DNA of 64,000 nucleotides from Rhizocola hellebori. GTDB lineage: Bacteria; Actinomycetota; Actinomycetes; Mycobacteriales; Micromonosporaceae. Shown one piece after another: positions 47,005-55,232 of the stretch. The notes under the pieces were generated by a model. The model was given only the letters and a program-made list of their open reading frames with translations, searched no databases and was not told the origin of the DNA. A program made the translations under genes and the position numbers. The stretch lies in NCBI RefSeq assembly GCF_016862955.1, contig NZ_BONY01000023.1, positions 62,001-126,000 of the forward strand. Reading direction: 5' to 3'. Position 1 is the first letter of the stretch. The number at the start of each line of letters is the position of its first letter.

Positions 47005-48185
47005 TCGCAGCAGAGATCAACGCGGCCCGCGAGCCGCTGTATTTCTACTTGAGCTACGCACGCTCGGCTCCCACGTCCACTTCGGTCAAGACCGACATCG
47101 ATCACTGGGTCCGCATGCTGTACCAGGATCTCTCGGCCGAAGTGCGACGGCTGGCTGCGCTTCCGTCAAAAGCGCAGGTCGGGTTCTACGACGGGCTGGC
47201 CCCGGCCGGCTCGGACTGGGCTGCGGCGCAAGCGGAGGCGCTCAGCGCGGCGGAGGTCTTCATCCCGCTCTATTCACCCCATTACCTGGACAAGCAATGG
47301 TCGCTGCGGGAGCGGGAGTCCTTCCGGCGGCGGCTGGCCAACGCGGCCGAGGCTTCGGATCCCAGCCGGCACATCCTGCCCGTGCTGTGGATTCCGCTGC
47401 CGCCCTCGGAGACCTCAGCGGAGGTCACCGAGGCACTGGAGATCGGTGAAGGGATCTCGGACTACGCAGAGGACGGGCTGCGCGCCCTGCGGATGCTCTC
47501 CTTCTACCAGGAGCAGTATCTTGCCGTCGTCCACCGGCTCGCCGAGCGGGTGGTGGAGCTGGCCCACCGGTTTCCGCTGGGGTACTCGAAAGCGCCGGCG
47601 GTAAGCGAGATCCCGGAGATAAGGCCGCAAGCCACCAACCCCTACGTGATCGCGGTGGTGGCGCCGACAACCGCGAACTGTCCGCCGGGCGCGACCGCGG
47701 AGTCCTACGGCGACAGCAGCACCAGGTGGCGCCCGTTCGGGCCCGCGCAGGCCCAGCCGATCGCCGTCTACGCCGCCACCGTGGCCGAGCGCCTCGGGTT
47801 GCCCACTCGCACCATTGACACCTCGGAGATCGGCGAGCTCGGGTCGAACTGGCCCGGCGTGTTGCTTATCGATCCCTGGATTCTGGAGACCGAAACCGGT
47901 GAGGCCACCTTGCTCTCGGTGCTGGCGCAGCTGCCCCAATGGGTAAAGCCACTCTTGGTGGTGGACTCCCAGGAAGCGTCGCGCGCCGAGGAGTTGAGCA
48001 AGCGGGTCGAAGGTATGCTCCACGAGTTTGGAATCGAGTGGGAGTTCGCCTGGAGTGTCGATCAGTTCGTCAGTCTCATGCCGACCTTGGTGAGCGACAC
48101 CAGACGCCGATACCTGCGCACCGGCCGGTTGACTAGTCCCGCCGGAACGAAGCTCTCTCCAGGGGAGAAGGAAACCGATGAGTGA
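47001..48185 (+). CDS. fxsC: TIR-like protein FxsC with C-terminal FxsC domain
   Basis: A 394-residue protein: N-terminal TIR-like domain (LYFYLSYARSAPTSTSVKTDIDHWV, LYSPHYLDKQWSLRERESFRR, with a Glu four residues after the Trp) and a roughly 150-residue C-terminal domain (VIAVVAPTTANCPPGATAESYGDSSTRWRPF onward) found only in FxsC proteins. It pairs with the shorter paralogue upstream and overlaps fxsT by 8 bases. TIR domains are often NADases or signalling adaptors; activity here is unknown. Confidence 0.88.
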   Translation: MIAAEINAAREPLYFYLSYARSAPTSTSVKTDIDHWVRMLYQDLSAEVRRLAALPSKAQVGFYDGLAPAGSDWAAAQAEALSAAEVFIPLYSPHYLDKQWSLRERESFRRRLANAAEASDPSRHILPVLWIPLPPSETSAEVTEALEIGEGISDYAEDGLRALRMLSFYQEQYLAVVHRLAERVVELAHRFPLGYSKAPAVSEIPEIRPQATNPYVIAVVAPTTANCPPGATAESYGDSSTRWRPFGPAQAQPIAVYAATVAERLGLPTRTIDTSEIGELGSNWPGVLLIDPWILETETGEATLLSVLAQLPQWVKPLLVVDSQEASRAEELSKRVEGMLHEFGIEWEFAWSVDQFVSLMPTLVSDTRRRYLRTGRLTSPAGTKLSPGEKETDE

Positions 48186-51100
48186 GAATCGCCGCGGGCA
48201 GATCATCACCTTCTATTCGTACAAGGGCGGCACGGGGCGCACTATGGCCCTGGCGAACGTCGCCTGGATATTGGCTGCCAACGGGAAACGGGTTCTGGTT
48301 TCGGACTGGGACCTGGAAGCGCCAGGCCTCCACCGATTCTTCCGCCCCTTCATCGACCTGCGCCTGCTCGACAGCGCGGGCGGAGTGATCGATCTCGTCC
48401 GCAAATACGAATGGGCGACCACCAAAAACGTTGAGCAGCCGGAGGGCTGGCACACCGAGTACGCCAAGGTCAAACGGCACGCCTTCTCGCTGAACTGGAG
48501 ATTCCCGGACGGCGGCACCATCGACTTCCTGGGCGCCGGTCACCAGAACCTCGACTACGCCACCGGTCTCAGCGGCATGGACTGGGACACCTTCCACGAG
48601 CAGCTCGGCGGCGGCCAGCTACTGGATGCGTTGCGCGCGAACATGAAGCACGAATATGACTACACCCTCATTGACAGCCGCACCGGATTCAGCGACGTCG
48701 CGGAGGTCTGTACGGTCCATCTGCCTGACGTTCTGGTCGACTGCTTCACCTATAGCGAGCAAGGCATTCTCGGCGGGGCGCAGGCGGCAAAGTCCGTCCG
48801 GGACAAATACGGTGCTCGCAAGATCCGGATCTTGCCGGTACCGATGCGGGTGGACGACGCCGAAAAACAGAAGGCGGAAGTCAGCAAGGCCGTGGCGATG
48901 CAACGCTTCGCCGGCTTCCCTTCCGACATGACCGACGAGGAACGCGCCGCCTACTGGGCGGCCGTCGCCGTGCCCTACCAATCCTTCTACTCCTACGAAG
49001 AGACCCTGGCCACGTTCAGCGACCAGCCCGGTTCCCCGAGAACGCTGCTGTACGCCTACGAGATGCTGACCCGTCACATCACCAACGGCGAAGTCACCTC
49101 GCTTCCACCGATGGACAAGACTGTCCGGACGCGCACTGTCGCGCGCTTCACGCGTCACCTGACGGCCGCGGATGAACAAATCGTGCTGCGGTACGCGCCC
49201 GAAGACCAGGTGTGGGCAGAGTGGATCAGCGAGCTCCTGCGCACGGCCGGGGTGCGGGTCAGGGATCCGTACCACGAGGTGCCGGCCGGAGCCGACGCCG
49301 ACCTCACCCCCTCCCGCTATCTGCGGATCGTCTCGGCGACAAGCGCCAGCGTGCGGGAGACCCCGCCCGAGCGAGCCGTCACCGATTCGCCGCTGGTCGT
49401 CTACGTGACCGACGCGGTGATGCTGCCGGGGTTCGCCGCCGCCGCTTCCGCCTACGTGTCGGGGCTGTCCGCCGAGGCCGCCGCTGAGCGGATCCTCAAG
49501 CTGATAGGCGTCTCCGACGTGGAGGTCGACGTCAACCAGCGCAGCTACAGCGCTCGTTTCCCGGGCCAGGAGCCAGACATCTTCGGGGCGCCGGCGCGCA
49601 ACGCCCGGTTCACCGGACGCGAGGATGAGCTTCTCAATCTGCGGGCCCAGCTTCGTACCGGCGGAAATGCCACCGTGGCGGTGCTGCCTGGCACATTGCC
49701 GGTCGCCCTGCAAGGCATGGGCGGAATCGGCAAAACCCAATTGGCCATCGAGTACGCGCACAGGTTCCGCGCCGCCTACGACGTGGTCTGGTGGATCAGC
49801 GCGGACCCCGCCAACTTTATCGACACCCTCATCGCCGACCTCGGGGTCCGGCTCAAAATCCCTTCGCAGCCAACGGTTCTCGAGACCGCTCGGGCTACCA
49901 TCCAGATGCTGGAACGAGGCGACCCACACCGGCGCTGGCTCCTCATTTTCGACAACGCCGAGGAGCTCGACAAGGTGGGCGATTTTCTTCCCAAGGGGCG
50001 CGGCCACGTGCTGATCACCTCGCGGGACCAGGCTTGGGGCGATCGGGCCCGGCCGATCCAGCTCGACGTCTTCCAGCGCGCGGAAAGCACCGCCCACCTG
50101 ACCCGGCGGGTGCCGACGATCAGGCCGGACGAGGCGAACCGGATCGCCGAAATGCTGGGCGACCTGCCTATCGCGGTCAACGCCGCGGGCGCCTGGCTCG
50201 CCGACACCGGGACAGAGGTTTCCTCCTACATTCAGCAGCTGGAACAACACGGCCCGAACGATGACTCGGTCGACCAGACCTTCGTGTTGGCATTGCAACG
50301 CTTGAAGCAGCGGTCGGAAGCGGCCTACCGCCTGTTGCAGCTTTGTTCGGTGCTCGCGCCGGAGATCGATCTGGAACTCGTCTACAGCGACGAGATGGCT
50401 CTGGCCCTCACCAAGTTCGACTCCTCGGTGTCCGAACGCATCGTGCGAGGCAGTCTGGTCCAGCAGATCAACCGGCTGGCGCTGCTGCGGCTCGATGGGC
50501 AGCGCAGCCAGATCCAGGTGCACCGGGTGCTCCAGCATGTGGTGCGCTCACGCATGACACAGGACGAGCTGGACGAGGCACGCCACGAGGTACACGTCGT
50601 CCTTGCCGCTTCCCGTCCCAGTAGCGATGTGGACGATCCTCGTTCCTGGCCCCGCTTCCGCATGCTCTGGCCGCACCTCGAGGCGTCGGATGCGGTGAGC
50701 TGCACCGACGAAGGTGTGCGCCAGCTGCTTATCGACCGGCTCCGGTACCTCGCCCAGCGCGGTGATCTTCCCGGTGGCCGGCGGCTGGCTGAGCGAATGA
50801 ACACGGTATGGGGAGGCTTCCTCAAGGCCGGGCTCGACGGGAAACGGCGCGATGACGTCCGTCGTCAGTTGCTGCATATGCGCTTCAACCTCGCCAACAT
50901 CATTCGCGATGAGGCCAAGTTCGAGGAAAGCCGCGCCCTCAACGAGGAGGTGCTGACGGACCAGACCGCATTGCTCGGGAGCAACCATCCGCACACCCTC
51001 ATGACTGCGGGCGGACTCGCCGCAGACCTGCGGGCGCTGGGTCGTTACGCCGAGGCGCTCAAGCTTGACCAGCAGACGCACGCGACCTGGGCCGAGTTCT

Positions 51101-52065
51101 ACGGCGAAGATCATCCGCGGACCCTGATGGCCTTGAACAACCTCGCCGCCGCCCACCGCCACATGGGTCAGTTCCGCCCGGCCCTGGCCGGGGACCAGTT
51201 TGCCCTGGCTCGCCGCAGGGTCGTGCTCGGCGAAAACCATCCACACACGCTCGGCTCCGCCTCCAACCTCGGCCGCGATATCCGGGAAGCCGGCGAATAC
51301 GACCGATCGGTAGCCCAGCTGCGCTCGGTGTCGGAGACGCTTTTGCAGCAATGGGGTCCCGACTTCCGGATAACCCTGAACGCACAGGCGAATCTGGCGA
51401 CCTCATTGCGCAGCGCCGGGCAGGCCGCCGAGGCGGCGACCCTGCTGGAGAACGCTTACGAGCGGCTGAACGAGACGCTCGGTCCGCTGGGACCGGACAC
51501 GCTGGCCTGCCGCCTGAGCCGGGCGGTAAACCTGCTGGCCCTCAACAGGATTGAGCTCGCCACCGGTGAGCTGGAGGAGGTCCGGCGGGCCTACGAGGAG
51601 AGCCTGGGTGCCGATCATCCGCACACCCTGCTCTGCGTAAGCAATTTGGCGGCTGCGGCGCGCGCTGGCACACCGCCCGATGCGCAGCTTGCCCGGCAGC
51701 TGGCCAGAACCGCTTCCGACCACCTCGCCAGGGTGCTGAGCGACGATCATCCCTATACCCTGGCCGCCCGGGTCAATTTGGCTGTCTGCACCGCGGAGGA
51801 GGGTGACGTCGAGGCGGCCTATCAACCGATCCAGGAAGCGGCTACGCAGTTGGCGAAGGTGCTCGGTCCCGATCATCCGGACACCGTGCGATGCGATGCC
51901 AACCTCGCCATGCTCGGCGGGAAGCTGGGGATCAACGGGTCGGACGCGATGGCCGACAAGGCACTTGAGCGGCTCGTCATGCGGCTGGGGAGGAGCCACC
52001 CGGCCGTGGAGGCATTGGTGGAAGGGAAGCTCTTACACCGGATCGTGGAGCCCCACCCGTTCTAG
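48178..52065 (+). CDS. fxsT: FxsT: MinD-like / degenerate TIR / NB-ARC / TPR protein of the FxSxx system
   Basis: A 1295-residue multidomain protein. N-terminal MinD/ParA-like ATPase with YKGGTGRT (about residues 15-22) and DWDLEAPGLHRFF. A TIR-like region at about 325-440 lacks the Trp-to-Glu motif, so it is probably inactive. An NB-ARC/STAND ATPase has GMGGIGKT (about 513-520), RWLLIFDNAEEL and GHVLITSRDQAW. From about 890 to the end are TPR-type repeats with the recurring HPHTL motif. The architecture resembles NLR-type receptors: sensor repeats, STAND switch, TIR-like effector partner. ATG 48178 overlaps fxsC. Confidence 0.9.
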   Translation: MSENRRGQIITFYSYKGGTGRTMALANVAWILAANGKRVLVSDWDLEAPGLHRFFRPFIDLRLLDSAGGVIDLVRKYEWATTKNVEQPEGWHTEYAKVKRHAFSLNWRFPDGGTIDFLGAGHQNLDYATGLSGMDWDTFHEQLGGGQLLDALRANMKHEYDYTLIDSRTGFSDVAEVCTVHLPDVLVDCFTYSEQGILGGAQAAKSVRDKYGARKIRILPVPMRVDDAEKQKAEVSKAVAMQRFAGFPSDMTDEERAAYWAAVAVPYQSFYSYEETLATFSDQPGSPRTLLYAYEMLTRHITNGEVTSLPPMDKTVRTRTVARFTRHLTAADEQIVLRYAPEDQVWAEWISELLRTAGVRVRDPYHEVPAGADADLTPSRYLRIVSATSASVRETPPERAVTDSPLVVYVTDAVMLPGFAAAASAYVSGLSAEAAAERILKLIGVSDVEVDVNQRSYSARFPGQEPDIFGAPARNARFTGREDELLNLRAQLRTGGNATVAVLPGTLPVALQGMGGIGKTQLAIEYAHRFRAAYDVVWWISADPANFIDTLIADLGVRLKIPSQPTVLETARATIQMLERGDPHRRWLLIFDNAEELDKVGDFLPKGRGHVLITSRDQAWGDRARPIQLDVFQRAESTAHLTRRVPTIRPDEANRIAEMLGDLPIAVNAAGAWLADTGTEVSSYIQQLEQHGPNDDSVDQTFVLALQRLKQRSEAAYRLLQLCSVLAPEIDLELVYSDEMALALTKFDSSVSERIVRGSLVQQINRLALLRLDGQRSQIQVHRVLQHVVRSRMTQDELDEARHEVHVVLAASRPSSDVDDPRSWPRFRMLWPHLEASDAVSCTDEGVRQLLIDRLRYLAQRGDLPGGRRLAERMNTVWGGFLKAGLDGKRRDDVRRQLLHMRFNLANIIRDEAKFEESRALNEEVLTDQTALLGSNHPHTLMTAGGLAADLRALGRYAEALKLDQQTHATWAEFYGEDHPRTLMALNNLAAAHRHMGQFRPALAGDQFALARRRVVLGENHPHTLGSASNLGRDIREAGEYDRSVAQLRSVSETLLQQWGPDFRITLNAQANLATSLRSAGQAAEAATLLENAYERLNETLGPLGPDTLACRLSRAVNLLALNRIELATGELEEVRRAYEESLGADHPHTLLCVSNLAAAARAGTPPDAQLARQLARTASDHLARVLSDDHPYTLAARVNLAVCTAEEGDVEAAYQPIQEAATQLAKVLGPDHPDTVRCDANLAMLGGKLGINGSDAMADKALERLVMRLGRSHPAVEALVEGKLLHRIVEPHPF

Positions 52066-52073
52066 GGGCCACC

Positions 52074-52095
52074 GGCTCGGCTAGTAGGCCGAGCC
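52074..52095. terminator. Hairpin between convergent fxsT and hydrolase genes
   Basis: GGCTCGGC and GCCGAGCC form an 8-base stem with a 6-base loop. It lies 8 bases past fxsT and includes the hydrolase stop codon. Short but properly placed for terminating fxsT. Confidence 0.5.
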
Positions 52096-52998
52096 CGCCG
52101 CGCTCATCTCGCTGTGCCAGGCGGTGAGCCAGCCCAGCATGCGCGGCAGGATCTCGACGGCGCCGAAGTGGGCGGTGTCGGTTTGAATCTCCAGCTCCGC
52201 GTCGGGAATCTTGGCGGCGAGCCATCGGGTGTGGCTCACTGGTGAGAAGTTGTCCTCCGCCCCGTGCCAGAGCAGGACCGGGCCTTTGATCTCCTCAACC
52301 TGAAAGCCCCAATCGGAGCGCAACGCCAGCACGTCATCCACCCAGCCGAACGGCCCCTCCCGCAAGCCCTCGGCATAGGTGCTGGCGAGCAGACGTCTTA
52401 TGGCGTAGTCACGGACCACATGCAGATCAGGACCGGTCATTTGGCTCAACAAGATTTCTATCAACGCTTCCGGGTCTTGGCTCGTGCGATGGGCGCGCGC
52501 TCTCAGTCGTTCCGTGAGTCTCGCGGTGTCGGCATCGATTGCGGAGTATTCCTCCACATTGTCCGGAGCCATCCCTTCGTACCAATCAAGGCCGGGCGCA
52601 TTGGCCGGCGCGACACTGACCAGAGCCACCGTGCGCATCACCTCGTCAGGCAGCAACGCGGCACAGGCGAGGGCATGCGGCGCCCCACCCGATCTTCCGA
52701 CCACAGCGAACCGCTTGATTTGCAGCTCATCGGCAACGGTCTTGACATCGGCAGCGGCGTCGGCCACTTGCCTGTTCTGGTGTCTGGTTGATCCGCCGTA
52801 GCCGGGGCGGTCATAGCAGATGAGCCGCACACCCTGGCGGTACAACACACTTGATCGTGGCTTTGGGCCGCGGCGGCTTCCTGGCGTTCCGTGAAGCAGG
52901 AAGACTGGCATGCCGTGCGGGTCGCCGGTGACCGTGTAGGTCAAGACTCGATCGTCTGATGTCTTGAGGCTGTGCACGGTCTCCAGTTCCTTGGACAC
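52081..52998 (-). CDS. Alpha/beta hydrolase
   Basis: A 305-residue hydrolase shows FLLHGTPGSRRG, RLICYDRPGYGGS, the nucleophile elbow VVGRSGGAPHALA (Ser in GRSGG) and the late Asp/His in HGAEDNFSPVSH and TDTAHFG. Substrate unknown. GTG at 52998 has GGGAGG 7 bases upstream. It is convergent with fxsT. Confidence 0.87.
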   Translation of the reverse strand: MSKELETVHSLKTSDDRVLTYTVTGDPHGMPVFLLHGTPGSRRGPKPRSSVLYRQGVRLICYDRPGYGGSTRHQNRQVADAAADVKTVADELQIKRFAVVGRSGGAPHALACAALLPDEVMRTVALVSVAPANAPGLDWYEGMAPDNVEEYSAIDADTARLTERLRARAHRTSQDPEALIEILLSQMTGPDLHVVRDYAIRRLLASTYAEGLREGPFGWVDDVLALRSDWGFQVEEIKGPVLLWHGAEDNFSPVSHTRWLAAKIPDAELEIQTDTAHFGAVEILPRMLGWLTAWHSEMSAAGSAY

Positions 52999-53347
52999 TG
53001 GACGGCCTCCCGCAGGTCGGTTGTAGACCCTTGCAAATTTCGCCAGTGGTGTTGGCCACCGCAAAATAGTGTTGTGTTAGGGACCAGAGTATAGTGCCGT
53101 CGGCCGGAGCGCCGCCAGAGTCGGGAAAACGGCCCATTGCGTGCCCAATAGTGGATAACGCTGCAGTGGCTTCAATTGTTACTCAATTGATAAGCGATGA
53201 TATGTGACAGCGGCACCAAGCGTGTCGATTTGTGCCCTATAACAGATCAACTCGATGGTTGGTCGGCTTTCCCCATTCCGTTGTTTATCCACATGGCGAA
53301 TCCCGCTCTCGTTGCCCGCCCGTTTGCTCATCGCGAGGGTGGTGCCC
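52999..53347. other. 349-base divergent intergenic region, AT-rich in part
   Basis: No ORF with a good start is seen. The segment near 53150-53220 is markedly AT-rich for this genome and holds the imperfect inverted repeat GCTTCAATTG-TTACT-CAATTGATAAGC at 53169-53195 with two CAATTG sites. It must carry the promoters of the hydrolase and of yraN. Confidence 0.5.
53169..53195. promoter_or_regulatory. AT-rich imperfect inverted repeat, candidate operator
   Basis: GCTTCAATTG and CAATTGATAAGC are near mirror images about TTACT, with two extra bases (AT) in the right arm. It lies 153 bases ahead of yraN. The low-GC composition is unusual here and fits a regulator or nucleoid-protein site. Confidence 0.35.
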
Positions 53348-53707
53348 ATGACGAAGACCCGGCAGGCATTGGGCCAGTGGGGCGAGAAGGTCGCCGCGTC
53401 CTATTTGGTCAGCCAAGGCTTGGTGCTGCTTGACCGCAATTGGCGCACCGCGGCCGGTGAGATCGACATCATCGCCAAGGAAGGCGACTCCCTGGTCTTC
53501 TGTGAGGTGAAGACCAGGCGGGGCAAGGCTTTCGGCGAAGCCGCCGAGGCGGTGACCGCCCAGAAGTCGATAAGGCTGCGCAGTCTCGCCTTGCAATGGC
53601 TGGCGCTGAGCGGCATCCGGCCCCGGCAGATCCGTTTCGACGTGGTGAGCGTGCTGATCAGCGGCGGGCAGGCACCACAGGTCGACCACCTGCGCGACGC
53701 GTTCTGA
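53348..53707 (+). CDS. YraN family (UPF0102) endonuclease-like protein
   Basis: A 119-residue protein of the YraN family, with QWGEKVAASYLVSQGLVLLDRNWRTAAGEIDIIAKEGDSLVFCEVKTRRG: the E-D-E-K of the restriction-endonuclease-like core are all visible (EIDII, CEVK). YraN genes occur beside rnhB and comM. ATG at 53348; the upstream frame extension is not supported. It leads into comM by 7 bases. Confidence 0.9.
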   Translation: MTKTRQALGQWGEKVAASYLVSQGLVLLDRNWRTAAGEIDIIAKEGDSLVFCEVKTRRGKAFGEAAEAVTAQKSIRLRSLALQWLALSGIRPRQIRFDVVSVLISGGQAPQVDHLRDAF

Positions 53708-53714
53708 GGTCGCC

Positions 53715-55232
53715 ATGAGCTATGCGAAGGTGCTGTGCGCGGCCCTGGTCGGCGTCGGCGGTCACCTGGTCGAGGTGGAGGCATATCTCGCGCCGGGTCT
53801 GCCGGGCGTTCACCTGACCGGGCTTCCCGACTCGGCGCTCAACGAGGCGCGCGACCGGGTACGGGCCGCGGTCGTCAACTCGGGGGAAACCTGGCCCGCC
53901 CAGCGGATCACGGTGAACCTGCTTCCCGCCTGGCTGCGCAAACACGGCTCTAGTTTCGACTTGGCCATCGCGCTCGCGGTGCTCGGCGGCACCGGCGAGC
54001 TGCCGCTCGCCGCGCTCAACCAGGTCCTGGTCCTTGGTGAGCTGGGGCTCGACGGATCGATCCGCCCGGTGCGGGGCACCCTGCCGATGGTGGCGACCGC
54101 GATGGCGTCCGGGATCAGGAGGATCATCGCGCCCACGTCGAGCGCTCCCGAGGCGGCGTTGGTGCCCGGGGTGAAGGTGCTCGCCGCTGACCGGCTCGCT
54201 GAGGTGATCGCTTTTGTGAGGGGTGAAGGCCAGCTCAGCGAGCCTCCGGCGGCGTCCGCAGTTCCGCCCAGCCCGACGCCCGACCTGGGCGACATCGCAG
54301 GGCAGGAGATGGGCCGGCTGGCGGTGGAGGTGGCCGCGGCCGGTGGCCACCATCTGGCCTTCTTCGGCCCGCCGGGCGGAGGCAAGACGATGCTCGCTAA
54401 GCGGCTGCCGTCACTGCTGCCCACTCTTGACGACAACGCCGCCCTGGAGGTGACCGCATTGCATTCGGTGGCCGGAGCGCTGCCCGAGGGTTTCACGCTC
54501 ATCCGGCAACCGCCGCTGCAGGCGCCTCACCACACCGCTTCGGTGGCTTCGCTGGTGGGCGGCGGCAGCGGGCTGCCCCGGCCGGGGGCTTTGTCCCTGG
54601 CCCATCGGGGAGTGCTGCTGCTTGACGAGGCCCCGGAGTTTGGTTCGCGAGCGCTCGACGCGTTGCGGGAGCCGCTGGAGGAAGGCGTCATCACCATTGC
54701 CCGTGCTCAGGGTGTGGTGGTCTATCCGGCTCAGGTCCAGCTGGTGCTGACGGCCAACCCCTGCCCGTGCTCACGGCCGCCGGGCGACGGCGGCTGCGAT
54801 TGTCCGCCACCGGTGAAGCGGCGCTACTTGCGGCGGCTCTCCGGGCCACTGCTGGACCGCGTCGACATTCAGATGGACCTCCACCCGATCAGCGCGAAAA
54901 ATCTGTTGCAGGAAAAGCAATCCGAGCCCTCGCAGGTGGTGGCGCAGCGGGTGGGCGCGGCCCGGGCGGCCGCGCGGGAGCGGTGGTCTGAAATCGGCCG
55001 GCAGCTCAACGCCGAGATTCCGGTGGCGATGCTGCGGCACCCGCGTTGGCTCATTCCGGCCAGCGAGCTGGAAGACCTTATTCGGTGCCTCGACCGCGGG
55101 CTGATCTCCACCCGGGGCTACGACCGGGTGTTGCGCCTCGCTTGGACCATGGCCGATCTCTTCGGCCGCGATCGGCCCAGGCGGGCCGAAATCGGGGTAG
55201 CCCTCAACCTTCGACTCAGGGAGCTGTCATGA
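53715..55232 (+). CDS. comM: YifB/ComM-family Mg-chelatase-like AAA+ ATPase
   Basis: A 505-residue AAA+ protein with an N-terminal Lon-like domain (VEAYLAPGLPGVHLTGLPDSALNEARDRVRAAV), Walker A GPPGGGKT at about residues 218-225, Walker B GVLLLDEAPEF, and the C-terminal Mg-chelatase helical domain, where NPCPC and DRVDIQMDL occur. ComM helicases assist transformation-type branch migration in Gram-negatives. The stop overlaps the dprA ATG. Confidence 0.9.
   Translation: MSYAKVLCAALVGVGGHLVEVEAYLAPGLPGVHLTGLPDSALNEARDRVRAAVVNSGETWPAQRITVNLLPAWLRKHGSSFDLAIALAVLGGTGELPLAALNQVLVLGELGLDGSIRPVRGTLPMVATAMASGIRRIIAPTSSAPEAALVPGVKVLAADRLAEVIAFVRGEGQLSEPPAASAVPPSPTPDLGDIAGQEMGRLAVEVAAAGGHHLAFFGPPGGGKTMLAKRLPSLLPTLDDNAALEVTALHSVAGALPEGFTLIRQPPLQAPHHTASVASLVGGGSGLPRPGALSLAHRGVLLLDEAPEFGSRALDALREPLEEGVITIARAQGVVVYPAQVQLVLTANPCPCSRPPGDGGCDCPPPVKRRYLRRLSGPLLDRVDIQMDLHPISAKNLLQEKQSEPSQVVAQRVGAARAAARERWSEIGRQLNAEIPVAMLRHPRWLIPASELEDLIRCLDRGLISTRGYDRVLRLAWTMADLFGRDRPRRAEIGVALNLRLRELS

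Noticed and set aside
48619-50538. 639-codon open frame opposite fxsT
   Set aside because: Antisense shadow; the plus strand encodes clear MinD and NB-ARC domains through the same stretch.
53255-53347. N-terminal extension of yraN
   Set aside because: In-frame upstream GTG would give an extra 31 residues that do not fit the family; ATG 53348 starts the conserved domain.
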